A stretch of 64,000 nt of DNA from Paludibacteraceae bacterium (GCA_017456885.1 JAFTIM010000002.1:79187-143186), one strand, 5' to 3'; counted from the first letter of the stretch, positions 42,714 to 51,260 are shown. Notes: generated from the letters alone by a model not told the origin. A program made the numbers and translations.

Positions 42714-44039
42714 ATGGGATCAAAAAAGAATTTCGTACTTGACACCAATGTCATTCTTCACGACTATCGCTGTTTGGACAATTTCGAGGAAAACGACATT
42801 TACATTCCTATTGTGGTACTCGAAGAGCTTGACCGCTTTAAAAAAGGAAACGAACAAATCAATTTCAACGCAAGGCAATTCGCTCGCGAAATCGACCTGC
42901 TTGCCGACGACAACATGTTCAAAGAAGGCGTCAGTCTGGGCGAAGGCAGAGGTCGATTGTTTATCATTGCCAAAAACGATTTCCCAAAAGAGTTGGAAGA
43001 TACGTTTCTCACAAAAATACCCGACCATTTAATACTTGGAGCCACGCTCGCTTTGAGCAAACGCTTCCCCGAGGAAAAAACCATATTGGTGTCGAAAGAT
43101 GTCAATCTGCGAATGAAAGCCCGTTCGTTGGGCATTCTTGCCGAAGATTACATTACGGACAAAGTTACCAACATCGACATTTTTGAGCGTTCGAATGCCG
43201 TGTTCGACGACATTGCACCCGAACAAATCGACGCACTTTACAGCTCGCACGAAGGCATCGACATTGACGAATTTCCGTTCCGTTCCGATGTAGAGCCAAA
43301 CGAATGTTTCGTGCTAAAAAGCAATCGTGCAAGCGCATTGGCCCGCTATGTAGCTGCCACGCAAAAGGTTGAAAGGATAGACAAAATGCGTGCTTTCGGC
43401 ATCGAGCCTCGCAACGCGGAACAAACTTTTGCACTAAATGTTCTTTTAGACGAAAATGTAAAACTTGTTGCCGTAACCGGTCGTGCCGGTACGGGAAAAA
43501 CGCTGCTTGCACTTGCCGCCGCTCTGCAGCAACACGAACTCTACGAACAGATATTGCTTGCACGCCCGATAGTTGCCCTTGCCAACAAAGACCTCGGAGC
43601 ACTACCCGGCGACGCACAAGAAAAAGTAGCTCCTTACATGCAACCGCTTTTCGACAATCTGAACGTTATCCGACGCAACCTCTCGTATCAAGGACCGGAG
43701 GTGAGAGTCATCGACCAACTGCAAAAAGACGGCAATCTGATTATCGAGGCGCTTGCCTTTATCAGAGGAAGGAGCTTAAGCGATACCTATTTCATCATAG
43801 ACGAAGCACAAAACCTGACCCCACACGAGATTAAAACCATTATCACACGAGCAGGCGAAGGCACCAAAATCGTTTTCACCGGCGATATTTATCAAATAGA
43901 CTCGCCTTATTTGGACATGCAATCAAACGGACTTGTGTACATGATTGACCGCATGAAAGGGCAAGATATTTTCGCTCACGTAAATTTAATTAAGGGAGAA
44001 CGCAGCGAGTTGTCGGAATTGGCAAGCAATTTGTTGTAG
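42714..44039 (+). CDS. PIN domain-PhoH ATPase fusion
   Basis: 441 residues. N-terminal PIN domain (KKNFVLDTNVILHDYRCL, VVLEELDRFKKG, LVSKDVNLRMKA: acidic residues of the nuclease site are present), then a PhoH domain with Walker A TGRAGTGKTLLALAAA (about residue 255), LARPIVALANKDLGALPGD, and Walker B FIIDEAQNLTPHE. The PIN-PhoH arrangement is that of PhoH2-type RNA helicase/RNases. Cytoplasmic. The ECF sigma gene follows after 29 bases. Confidence 0.94.
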   Translation: MGSKKNFVLDTNVILHDYRCLDNFEENDIYIPIVVLEELDRFKKGNEQINFNARQFAREIDLLADDNMFKEGVSLGEGRGRLFIIAKNDFPKELEDTFLTKIPDHLILGATLALSKRFPEEKTILVSKDVNLRMKARSLGILAEDYITDKVTNIDIFERSNAVFDDIAPEQIDALYSSHEGIDIDEFPFRSDVEPNECFVLKSNRASALARYVAATQKVERIDKMRAFGIEPRNAEQTFALNVLLDENVKLVAVTGRAGTGKTLLALAAALQQHELYEQILLARPIVALANKDLGALPGDAQEKVAPYMQPLFDNLNVIRRNLSYQGPEVRVIDQLQKDGNLIIEALAFIRGRSLSDTYFIIDEAQNLTPHEIKTIITRAGEGTKIVFTGDIYQIDSPYLDMQSNGLVYMIDRMKGQDIFAHVNLIKGERSELSELASNLL

Positions 44040-44068
44040 AAAATATTCATAGATTAAATAAAACTATT

Positions 44069-44590
44069 ATGAAAACAAAAACCAAAAAGACAAAAGATTT
44101 TACATCAAAGCTATTGGCTATTCAGCACAGCATGCTAAATTTTGCTTACTCGCTGACACTCAACAAAGACGATGCAAAAGATTTGACACAAGAAACAACG
44201 ATAAAGGTATTGAGCAACGAAGAAAAATTTGTCAACAATACCAATTTCAAAGGGTGGGTGCTTACCATCATGCGAAATATTTTTATCAACCAGTATCGCA
44301 AACAACTTGTTGCACAAACCATTATTGATAGTCGTTTTGGCGATTTGTATGACATTAAGGACAATAAAGGCGAATCCTTTATTCAAACCGACAGTTTGTT
44401 TGCCTTAAACGAGATAAGAAAGGCCATCTCGGATTTACCTCAAGCACAACGGCAACCATTTGCAATGTTTGTCGAAGGGTTTAAATACGAAGAGATTGCC
44501 GAAAAACTGCAATTACCTTTAGGCACGGTTAAGAGTCGTATCTTTCTTGCACGAAAAATATTGCAGGAGCAGCTGAAAGATTACAGGTAA
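44069..44590 (+). CDS. ECF-family RNA polymerase sigma factor
   Basis: 173 residues. Region 2: MLNFAYSLTLNKDDAKDLTQ and NTNFKGWVLTIMRNIFINQY. Region 4: DLPQAQRQPFAMFVEGFKYE then EIAEKLQLPLGTVKSRIFLARK. No anti-sigma (FecR-like) gene or TonB receptor is adjacent, so its regulon cannot be guessed from context. Ends at a strong shared terminator. Confidence 0.95.
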   Translation: MKTKTKKTKDFTSKLLAIQHSMLNFAYSLTLNKDDAKDLTQETTIKVLSNEEKFVNNTNFKGWVLTIMRNIFINQYRKQLVAQTIIDSRFGDLYDIKDNKGESFIQTDSLFALNEIRKAISDLPQAQRQPFAMFVEGFKYEEIAEKLQLPLGTVKSRIFLARKILQEQLKDYR

Positions 44591-44604
44591 AAGACAACTG
44601 CTTA

Positions 44605-44642
44605 CCAATAAAAAAAGCCTCGTATGAGGCTTTTTTTATTGG
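44605..44642. terminator. Bidirectional terminator between the sigma gene and the accessory operon
   Basis: Stem CCAATAAAAAAAGCCTC with GAGGCTTTTTTTATTGG around a 4-base loop GTAT. It serves the sigma gene and, on the minus strand, the 46854-44646 operon. Confidence 0.95.
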
Positions 44643-44645
44643 TTA

Positions 44646-45521
44646 TTATTCAACACCGAACCTAAAGACCGATTCTTCTGTTGTGAGATTATAACTACCT
44701 AAAAACTCACTCAACAAATCGGGAGCCGGGGTATGATACAAAGCAGGAAGTATCTCTTCCGGTTGAAACAAATCGCCCATCAACTCTTCTTTTGAAAAAC
44801 CTTTTTCTCCAAACCGTTGAAAATCATCGTTTGCAAGTTCTATAGAAACCAAACCTATTCCAAACTTTTGAGCAAATACTTTCAGTTTATCTGGAACTTT
44901 TTGATCTTGAGAATGCAAGAATGCAAAATAAGAGCGATGTACGTACATCGAATGCGATACAGCCTCAAAAATATATTGTTCCCAACCATCTAACGACTGC
45001 TTTACTTCTACCGAAATCACTTCTAAATAATTTTTCCCAAACAAATTCCCAATTTTAATACCTATTAAATCAGGATTTGCCCATTTAGCATTTCCTCTTT
45101 TATTTGCAACCTCATGACTACATCTATTGGCTTTAGTTTTTAGCCATTCCAACAAAATCGGATATAAATCTTTTTCCGTATTATGCTTTTTTGTATTTTT
45201 TTTAGGATCTGCTTCTTGAAGAATTTGCTGTTGAGATAAATAGTAGCCTTGCTTTTTGCCCGGACATATTATCAAAGAATCCGACTTACCTGCCAATATA
45301 CTTGTCATTGTTACGATAGTATTCTCTGGCACTCCGATATTTAATTCCTTATTTAGATTTGCATATTCTTTTATTATATCGGATGTGGACATCGTATTAG
45401 AAGAATCGTGCTTCTCATTCTTCTCAAGAATATAACTGACTATCTTCTCTACTTTTTGAGAACAATTTAAATCGCTCCTTTCAGATAAGTTTTTTAACAC
45501 ATCTTTTTCTATTGTATCCAT
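44646..45521 (-). CDS. Predicted PD-(D/E)XK nuclease-like protein with HARE-type HTH
   Basis: 291 residues, no signal peptide. Residues about 20-95 look like a HARE-HTH (winged-helix) domain: TMSTSDIIKEYANL to PGKKQGYYLS. From about 115 the layout is that of a restriction-endonuclease fold: E116 in TEKDLYPILLEW, P150-D151 in WANPDLIGI, E172-V-K174 in ISVEVKQS, then a helix EQYIFEAVSHSMYVH. The active-site residues of PD-(D/E)XK are thus in place. It is last in an operon with two exported proteins, 5 bases after the FISUMP gene, an odd partner for a nuclease. Not a known restriction enzyme; no methylase nearby. Confidence 0.75.
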   Translation of the reverse strand: MDTIEKDVLKNLSERSDLNCSQKVEKIVSYILEKNEKHDSSNTMSTSDIIKEYANLNKELNIGVPENTIVTMTSILAGKSDSLIICPGKKQGYYLSQQQILQEADPKKNTKKHNTEKDLYPILLEWLKTKANRCSHEVANKRGNAKWANPDLIGIKIGNLFGKNYLEVISVEVKQSLDGWEQYIFEAVSHSMYVHRSYFAFLHSQDQKVPDKLKVFAQKFGIGLVSIELANDDFQRFGEKGFSKEELMGDLFQPEEILPALYHTPAPDLLSEFLGSYNLTTEESVFRFGVE

Positions 45522-45526
45522 ACTTT

Positions 45527-46381
45527 CTATTTTTTTACAAAACGTACTATAAATTTTCTATCATCATAACTATTACTTATTTTAAATGATGACCTAATAA
45601 TATTTAAACAATAATGATAAGTACCGTTAGAACCTGTATAGGAATCCTTCGTCCAAAAACTACACGAAATACCTTTACCATTAGTTACCCAAGATAAACT
45701 TCCTGAAACAACTTTCCTAGACTGATAACCTGAAAAAGGTAAAAACAGGACATTATTATTAATCTTAGACTTTACAACCCAACCACCTGAACGTAGCAAC
45801 CAATCACATTCGTCTATCAACTCTTGAGCTTGTGCTTGAGTTGGTTTTACTCCTCCTGATATTGATTCTCCTCCTTGTACAAATGATCCCGCTCCTCCTA
45901 CGGCTTTTGCTCCATAGTCCCAAGTAGCCCATTTGGTACCACTTGTCAAGCCAAGGTCTATATATTCGTACCCATTAGTATCTAATTCTCCTGCAGTGGC
46001 ATACCACTTTGGATACACTACAATATTTCGGGTTAGCATAGATAAAGTATCTGTAGTCAAATAATATATTCCAGTACCATCTGCTTTCGTATTCCACTCA
46101 AAGGAGTGATAACCATCCTTTTCAAAAAGATTAACAGGTCTAAAACCATAAGGAAATCCGTATAATACAGTATCTACTACAGCTTCACCTTCTCCTCCAT
46201 TAGGCATATAGGTTACAGTGTAGTGGAAATCGTCGGTAGTGCTTGCTGCAAAATTGATACTATCTACATCCGATACCTTAAACTCGTACACGTTGCCATC
46301 GGTTTTGTGTACATACATACTCTGTGCCGCAGCTCCTGCCACAGCAAGCATAAAAGCAAAAACAAGTGTTAATTTTTTCAT
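45527..46381 (-). CDS. Exported protein with Listeria-Bacteroides repeat and FISUMP-like domain
   Basis: 284 residues. Signal peptide MKKLTLVFAFMLAVAGAAAQ. A short N-terminal strand region (YVHKTDGNVYEFKVSDVDSI), one Listeria-Bacteroides (Flg_new) repeat YTVTYMPNGGEGEAVVDTVL to FEWNTKADGTGIYY (about residues 54-107), then a FISUMP-like domain YEYIDLGLTSGTKWATWDYG to the C-terminus ending RKFIVRFVKK. The same domain class as 8362-9018. Surface-exposed protein of unknown role. Confidence 0.87.
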   Translation of the reverse strand: MKKLTLVFAFMLAVAGAAAQSMYVHKTDGNVYEFKVSDVDSINFAASTTDDFHYTVTYMPNGGEGEAVVDTVLYGFPYGFRPVNLFEKDGYHSFEWNTKADGTGIYYLTTDTLSMLTRNIVVYPKWYATAGELDTNGYEYIDLGLTSGTKWATWDYGAKAVGGAGSFVQGGESISGGVKPTQAQAQELIDECDWLLRSGGWVVKSKINNNVLFLPFSGYQSRKVVSGSLSWVTNGKGISCSFWTKDSYTGSNGTYHYCLNIIRSSFKISNSYDDRKFIVRFVKK

Positions 46382-46416
46382 TTCTTTTTAGTTTTTTTTA
46401 ATTGGTTAATAATGAT

Positions 46417-46854
46417 TTATTTCTTGATAAATTTTACAAGCACATCGGCCACTTGCAGCACGTAGGTGCTTTCGGGCAGCGCGGCCACGTCTATGTCGCA
46501 CCCTGTGCCGCTCAACACCACCCGCCCCGAGAGATCTATCACTCGGTAAGCAGCGTTCGGCTCCACGCCTTTCACTCGTAGCACACCGCACACGGGGTTT
46601 GGAAATACGCTCACTTGTACCTGCACGTTGTCCAATTCCGTCGTACTCATCTCCAAAAAATAGATGCGGCGGGCTGTTTTGCCCGTGCTTTGTGCATCGG
46701 GCACTTCACCGCAAAACGACAAGGCGCGTAGCGTGGAAATCTCGTACACGGTGGTCGTGCCATCGGTGGTTTCCACCACCATGGCCGTCTCTTCGGCTCG
46801 GCACAGGCACACGCCACACACACAAGCCACAAAAAAAGTAAGTAGTTTTTTCAT
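46417..46854 (-). CDS. Small exported protein with T9SS type A C-terminal sorting domain
   Basis: 145 residues. Signal peptide MKKLLTFFVACVCGVCLCRA. About 50 residues of mature protein (VVETTDGTTTVYEISTLRAL) are followed by a T9SS sorting domain: VSVFPNPVCGVLRVKGVEPN, YRVIDLSGRVVLSG, LPESTYVLQVADVLVKFIKK. So the cargo is almost nothing but the sorting signal. It is notably richer in GC than its neighbours. First gene of the accessory operon; the next gene follows after 35 bases. Confidence 0.85.
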   Translation of the reverse strand: MKKLLTFFVACVCGVCLCRAEETAMVVETTDGTTTVYEISTLRALSFCGEVPDAQSTGKTARRIYFLEMSTTELDNVQVQVSVFPNPVCGVLRVKGVEPNAAYRVIDLSGRVVLSGTGCDIDVAALPESTYVLQVADVLVKFIKK

Positions 46855-46974
46855 TGTTTAACTTATTATTTGTTCTCTAAAAAATTTCTGCCACAAAGAA
46901 AATATAAAAATTTCTGATAAAAAAAGTCCTTGTTGGTCCTTTTTTGATATTCAGCAATCAAAAACATAACCTTG

Positions 46975-47001
46975 CAAAGGTAGGGCAAAGAGATTTGACA
47001 A
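46975..47001 (-). promoter_or_regulatory. Promoter of the 46854-44646 operon
   Basis: Minus strand TTG (47001-46999), 16-base spacer, TACCTTTG (46982-46975). The 5' UTR would be about 110 bases. As in the 11.4 kb module, the promoter sits directly downstream of the small HTH gene. Confidence 0.55.
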
Positions 47002-47061
47002 GTCTGCAGTAAAAGAGCCTTAAAAGTTCGCATATTGTCACCAAAAAGTACACAGCGAAAT

Positions 47062-47262
47062 TTATTCGTCTATCGAGTAGTAGCGGAAGAAATCGTGATT
47101 GAGAGCCTTCGAAATACGGAGTAGCAGTTCGGTATCAATCGAAGCACGAGCGTAGATTTTGTACACATTGCGTCGCTCACAGCAAATCTGCCGAGCCAAC
47201 CAAGGCACCGTACGCCCCTGCCGTTGCATTTCCTCTTTTATCAAACTGCCTATATGAACCAT
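47062..47262 (-). CDS. Small XRE-like helix-turn-helix protein (HTH-2)
   Basis: 66 residues, MVHIGSLIKEEMQRQGRTVP, WLARQICCERRNVYKIYAR as helix-turn-helix, and IDTELLLRISKALNHDFFRY. A family I recognise from Bacteroidales as stand-alone HTH proteins; paralogue of 11514-11723. The ATG lies only 8 bases after the U-tract of element C, so its mRNA must either read through that element or start inside it. Probable regulator of the operon behind it. Confidence 0.85.
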   Translation of the reverse strand: MVHIGSLIKEEMQRQGRTVPWLARQICCERRNVYKIYARASIDTELLLRISKALNHDFFRYYSIDE

Positions 47263-47270
47263 AAGTGCAT

Positions 47271-47427
47271 AAAAAAAGCGTGTTCCCTATCAAACCTATT
47301 CAAAGCCGAGGAAACCGCCAAGCACCCTGCACACAAATAAGCAGAAAGGGTTCACGCTCTATGCGTAAACACACCTATCCACTTATTCTTGTGTGCTTAA
47401 ATGGCGGTTTTCGGCTTTAAGAATAAG
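47271..47427 (-). ncRNA. Nested-hairpin element C (candidate RNA leader of HTH-2)
   Basis: Plus-strand coordinates of paired arms: CCTATTC/GAATAAG (47295-47301/47421-47427), AAAGCCGA/TCGGCTTT (47302-47309/47411-47418), AAACCGCCA/TGGCGGTTT (47312-47320/47402-47410), CACACAAATAAG/CTTATTCTTGTGTG (47330-47341/47382-47395). The apical AGGGTTCACGC (47347-47357) pairs with GCGTGTTCCCT (47278-47288), which directly precedes seven U (47277-47271) on the minus strand. So the apical loop can mask the terminator-like end. Elements A, B and D have the same design. Confidence 0.68.
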
Positions 47428-47483
47428 AAGTTTTTACTCAAAAAAAGTCTGCAAGCCAATCGCTATCGGCCGACAAACCATTG

Positions 47484-47491
47484 CAAAAATA
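47484..47491 (-). promoter_or_regulatory. -7 element reading into element C
   Basis: TATTTTTG on the minus strand. A transcript from about 47477 would carry element C as a leader of about 205 bases ahead of HTH-2. The -33 is weak. Confidence 0.45.
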
Positions 47492-47574
47492 AGGATAATA
47501 TTTCAATAGTGAGCATACCGGTTATATTACAAAAAACAGATAAAGCATTTCATAGGTTATACAAGAAAATTACT

Positions 47575-47582
47575 TACTTTTG
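47575..47582 (+). promoter_or_regulatory. -7 element of the arginine decarboxylase-like gene
   Basis: TACTTTTG, about 75 bases before the GTG at 47658; no clear -33. Confidence 0.5.
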
Positions 47583-47657
47583 CAAAAAACAGAAAAATCC
47601 GAGTGAGTCGGATGCAACAGAAAAAGAAGAAGTAAAACACTTAAATTTTCAACAGAA

Positions 47658-49052
47658 GTGAAAAACAAATACATAGACCTCATCGAGCAGTCGTTCGATT
47701 TCCCTACCGAGGAATTTTCGGTAGTAGACAATGAATTGACATGGTTTGGAATCCCGTTGATGGAAATCATCAAGCAATACGGAACGCCGTTGCGTCTTTC
47801 CTATCTTCCCCGCATCGGGCACAACATTCAGCGTGCACGCCGCATGTTCAATGTGGCGATGGCAAAAGTGGACTACAATGCGGAGTATCATTATGCCTAT
47901 TGCACCAAAAGTTCTCACTTCTCGTTCATCATGGAAGAGGTGTTGAAACACGATGCAGAAATCGAAATATCGTCTGCTTTCGACATAAACATCATCGAAT
48001 CGTTATACGAATCAGGTCATTTAAAGAAAGATAAGTTTATTATCTGCAACGGATTCAAGCGTCCTCAATACGCCGAAAACATTCGCAGTTTAATCAAAAA
48101 CGGGTTTAAAAACGTCATTCCCATTCTCGACAACATTTTCGAATTGGACTTACTCACATCCGATCCCGAACTAAAATTCAATGTCGGCATTCGCATCGCT
48201 ACCGAAGAGGAACCGAAATTTACATTCTACACGTCGCGTTTGGGTATCAGACAAAACAACGTCATTGCCTATTACAAAAACAAAATACAACACAATCCGA
48301 ACATAGGGCTCAAGATGTTACACTTTTTTATCAACACAGGTATAAAAGACACATCTTATTATTGGAATGAACTAAATAAAGCGGTAAATCTTTATTGCGA
48401 ACTGAAAAAAATCTGTCCGGAACTCGACTCGCTAAACATAGGTGGCGGATTCCCTATCAAGGCTCATTTGGATTTCGAGTACGATTACGAATACATGGCC
48501 GAGGAGATTGTTGCCCAGATAAAAAACATCTGTCAGCAAAACGAGGTTCCCGAACCTAATATTTTTACCGAATTTGGTACATTTACAGTTGGCGAAAGCG
48601 GAGCCATGCTTTACTCCATTGTCAATCAGAAACAACAAAACGATCGCGAGTTATGGAATATGATTGACAGTTCGTTTATGACAACCCTGCCCGACTCTTG
48701 GGCTATCAATCAACGTTATATTTTTCTGGCCATTAACAATTGGAATTTGGAGTACGAACGTGTACATTTAGGCGGATTGACTTGCGACAGCGAGGATTTC
48801 TACAATGCCGATGTTCATTCGAACGCCATATTCTTACCCAAAATAAAACAGTCGGAAGACACCCAATACGTAGGCTTTTTCAACATGGGAGCTTACCAAG
48901 AATCTCTTAGCGGTTTTGGCGGAATACAACACTGCTTGCTTCCAGCACCGAAATTGGTATTGGTAGATATCGACGAAAACGGCGACTACACGACAAAACT
49001 CTTTGCCAAAGAGCAAAGCTACAAATCAATGTTGAAAATTTTAGGCTATTAA
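47658..49052 (+). CDS. Arginine decarboxylase-like PLP enzyme (fold type III)
   Basis: 464 residues from a GTG start (KNKYIDLIEQSFDFPTEEF), matching the N-terminus I know from Bacteroidota homologues. Alanine-racemase-type fold: the PLP lysine is probably in AEYHYAYCTKSSHFSF (about residue 80); LNIGGGFPIKAHLDFEYDY is the phosphate-binding glycine loop; LGGLTCDSEDFY carries the active-site Cys-Asp; EFGTFTVGESGA is present. These are usually annotated biosynthetic arginine decarboxylase of the short type; substrate not proven. The stop overlaps the convergent nuclease gene by 4 bases. Confidence 0.85.
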   Translation: MKNKYIDLIEQSFDFPTEEFSVVDNELTWFGIPLMEIIKQYGTPLRLSYLPRIGHNIQRARRMFNVAMAKVDYNAEYHYAYCTKSSHFSFIMEEVLKHDAEIEISSAFDINIIESLYESGHLKKDKFIICNGFKRPQYAENIRSLIKNGFKNVIPILDNIFELDLLTSDPELKFNVGIRIATEEEPKFTFYTSRLGIRQNNVIAYYKNKIQHNPNIGLKMLHFFINTGIKDTSYYWNELNKAVNLYCELKKICPELDSLNIGGGFPIKAHLDFEYDYEYMAEEIVAQIKNICQQNEVPEPNIFTEFGTFTVGESGAMLYSIVNQKQQNDRELWNMIDSSFMTTLPDSWAINQRYIFLAINNWNLEYERVHLGGLTCDSEDFYNADVHSNAIFLPKIKQSEDTQYVGFFNMGAYQESLSGFGGIQHCLLPAPKLVLVDIDENGDYTTKLFAKEQSYKSMLKILGY

Positions 49053-49885
49053 AAACCCCAATCGGAAGGATTACATTCGGTTTTATCGACATCCACTTCA
49101 GGGAAAAACGTAAATCCCGTAAGGCTTTCGATTTCGGCAACCGACTTGCAATACGACTCCAAGTTGCCTTGTACGGCAGTAGCGTGCGAAAGCCAAAAAC
49201 CTATGCACTTCAATTCCTCACGAGGGGCATCGAAAACCGTCTTTTTGGAATTGCCGGATCGTGTACGCAATAACACTTTATAGTAATGAGTAGGAATAGG
49301 GTATTTACCGGCTTTTTTAGTTGTATTTTCCCAATGCGCCCCCGTTACAACGTATATTGTATCGTTACACATATTCTCGCGCACCTTGTTTTCAAGATCG
49401 AGCCAAACACCTCCGTTGAAATCGTATGCTTGAGGTGTCATATTCGACATATAAAAAGTTTGTGCATTTAACGCTTGGTTTGCAGTTCTATCCGCCGATG
49501 GTATTTGATGACCTCGCGTATAACCGTTATATCCGCCTTTGCCAACAGCTTGTTCAGCATCAATATCCGGATCGGTAGGCCACACTTCCGAACTTGCGTA
49601 CGACCTATCCGCCCCACCGCGATAACACTTATGCAACGGATAAGCCACCCAGCAAGCTGCATATTTTGTTTTGTCGAAACACAATGTAAAATTCCGCACC
49701 TGCTTGTTATTCAACAACTCGTAGTGTGTAGTGTAAAAAAACCGTTCATCATCGTTTTCGCTCGGAACTTCAGGGAAAGTTGGATAAGTACCTTCGTCGC
49801 GTACACCCCACGGGTCTGCATTCTTACAGCCACAAACAACTGCAGAAAAGAAAATTATTAAAAATATGTAATGTTTATTAGACAT
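49049..49885 (-). CDS. DNA/RNA non-specific endonuclease, lipoprotein
   Basis: 278 residues. Lipoprotein signal MSNKHYIFLIIFFSAVVCGC (Cys20). NucA/EndA family: the DRGH motif reads YTRGHQIPS (H126), with metal-binding N148 in YMSNMTPQ and E165 in WLDLENKVRE. The first residue of DRGH is T, a known variant. Should degrade extracellular or periplasmic nucleic acid. Convergent with the decarboxylase gene. Confidence 0.93.
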   Translation of the reverse strand: MSNKHYIFLIIFFSAVVCGCKNADPWGVRDEGTYPTFPEVPSENDDERFFYTTHYELLNNKQVRNFTLCFDKTKYAACWVAYPLHKCYRGGADRSYASSEVWPTDPDIDAEQAVGKGGYNGYTRGHQIPSADRTANQALNAQTFYMSNMTPQAYDFNGGVWLDLENKVRENMCNDTIYVVTGAHWENTTKKAGKYPIPTHYYKVLLRTRSGNSKKTVFDAPREELKCIGFWLSHATAVQGNLESYCKSVAEIESLTGFTFFPEVDVDKTECNPSDWGF

Positions 49886-49937
49886 AGGCAGTTTGTTGAT
49901 AGCAAAGATAAAAAAATGAATTAGAAATGAATAAAAA

Positions 49938-50231
49938 CTATATAAAATAGATGTCTTTCAAGACAGAACTACCGACTGATTGATTGATTTTAGCGACGAA
50001 TAAATCTTTTTGAAAAAGGAGATTCTGCTTTAACAACGAGGAGGTTATCTCCAAATAAAGAACCGCATTCTTTACATATATTTTATTTACATATTTTTTC
50101 ATCGTATCGCCAAAAAGAGCATTCCATGCTTGAATTGCTCTTGTTTCATCAAGTTTTTTTTCAACGCCAAAATCCCTTAAAGAGTTCGGTAAAAGTTCCC
50201 CTATCAATTTAAAGTCTTGCTCACTACTCAT
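49938..50231 (-). CDS. DUF721 (DciA-like) protein
   Basis: 97 residues. DFKLIGELLPNSLRDFGVEK and AWNALFGDTMKKYVNKIYVKN with SSLLKQNLLFQKDLFVAKIN are typical of DUF721, the family that includes the helicase loader DciA. In Bacteroidota it is a short form, usually near recF. Cytoplasmic. Preceded by the terminator of the porin-like gene. Confidence 0.88.
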   Translation of the reverse strand: MSSEQDFKLIGELLPNSLRDFGVEKKLDETRAIQAWNALFGDTMKKYVNKIYVKNAVLYLEITSSLLKQNLLFQKDLFVAKINQSVGSSVLKDIYFI

Positions 50232-50236
50232 ATATA

Positions 50237-50262
50237 AAAGAAAAACTGCTTTAAAAGCAGTT
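50237..50262 (-). terminator. Terminator of the 50286-51143 gene
   Basis: Stem AACTGCTTT/AAAGCAGTT (50244-50252/50254-50262) followed on the minus strand by TTTCTTTT. Confidence 0.8.
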
Positions 50263-50285
50263 CTTTTCTTAAAATTTCCTTTTTA

Positions 50286-51143
50286 TCAGAACCAATAACC
50301 CGAAGAGGCTTTCGTTTTTCTAAATTTAGGTTTCGACAATGCAGAATAACATGTATAGCAATCGGTTTTCAGTATATAACCGACAGTAAAACTCAACGAT
50401 GAGTACATATCGGGATACCACGAGCCAATCGGATTTAAATTATCCAAATAATCGTTTGTCGATATACGGATAGTATAATCAACACTCAGCAAAAAACGTT
50501 TCCCTATTCCCCAAGTTGCACCAATAGAAAGCGGAATCATTGGCGCCACTAACAATTTTTTGTCCGTTTGTATAATATCATCCGGATTCTCTTTCGACGA
50601 AAGCGTTCGTTGTTCTTCGTGTACAGCATTCCATTTGTCAATAGCCTCTTGTTTTGTAATTCCGACCTCGGGGAGTATGGTCATACCCAACTCATAATTC
50701 GGTTGAGACACTTTCGGATTGACACTCATTATTCCTCCAACACCCGCAGCAATATAAAAATCGGGGCAAGAACCGGAAACATTACGTTTAAGAATAAAAA
50801 ATTGAATTGCACCAGAAAAATCAACCAAATGGGTAGATACCTCCCATCCGCGATGAGGACGCCAATTCCCATCTTTCTCACCTGCAAGACCATAATTTAT
50901 AGCCGCTTTCACCGCCCAACGATCATGCATACGATAAGCGTAACTAAATCCGACAGCTATTCGAGGATTATAAAATTGAAAGACTCCATCTTTACCTGCA
51001 TCAGAACTAAAAAAACCCGGACCAACAGAGATTTGCCCCGTATGTTCTTTCGCCAAAAGCAATAATTGGGCTTTCGAAACTGATGTAGGTAGAAAGATAA
51101 AGGCTACCAAAAGCACAATCCAATATTTAATATTCGTACGCAT
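50286..51143 (-). CDS. Outer-membrane beta-barrel protein
   Basis: 285 residues. Signal peptide MRTNIKYWIVLLVAFIFLPT to SVSKAQ. The mature protein has alternating amphipathic strands (FQFYNPRIAVGFSYAYRMHD, WAVKAAINYGLAG, LVDFSGAIQFFILKR, FYIAAGVGGIMSVNP, LLSVDYTIRIST, SSLSFTVGYILKTD), a typical 8-10 strand barrel, with an insertion of about 45 residues. The final 20 residues are basic and not barrel-like. Porin_6/OmpW-like superfamily; function unknown. Confidence 0.82.
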   Translation of the reverse strand: MRTNIKYWIVLLVAFIFLPTSVSKAQLLLLAKEHTGQISVGPGFFSSDAGKDGVFQFYNPRIAVGFSYAYRMHDRWAVKAAINYGLAGEKDGNWRPHRGWEVSTHLVDFSGAIQFFILKRNVSGSCPDFYIAAGVGGIMSVNPKVSQPNYELGMTILPEVGITKQEAIDKWNAVHEEQRTLSSKENPDDIIQTDKKLLVAPMIPLSIGATWGIGKRFLLSVDYTIRISTNDYLDNLNPIGSWYPDMYSSLSFTVGYILKTDCYTCYSALSKPKFRKTKASSGYWF

Positions 51144-51198
51144 TTTAACTCCAACATCTAAATCAACGCCAAATATAAATATTTTTTGTTTAAAAGAT

Positions 51199-51260
51199 AA
51201 AAAAATACCCTATTATTATACTAAAATATTTAAAAATTCAGTAAACAACAGGGTATTTTT
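51199..51260 (-). terminator. Terminator of rpoC
   Basis: Stem AAAATACCCT/AGGGTATTTT (51202-51211/51250-51259) enclosing a second small hairpin (ACTGAA/TTTAGT type), then T-run on the minus strand; just past the rpoC stop. Confidence 0.75.

Noticed and set aside
47465..47481. A 15-codon leader peptide starting just after the -7 element at 47484-47491
   Set aside because: The ATG lies only about 2 bases after the -7 element, so it would be upstream of or at the transcript start and not translated.
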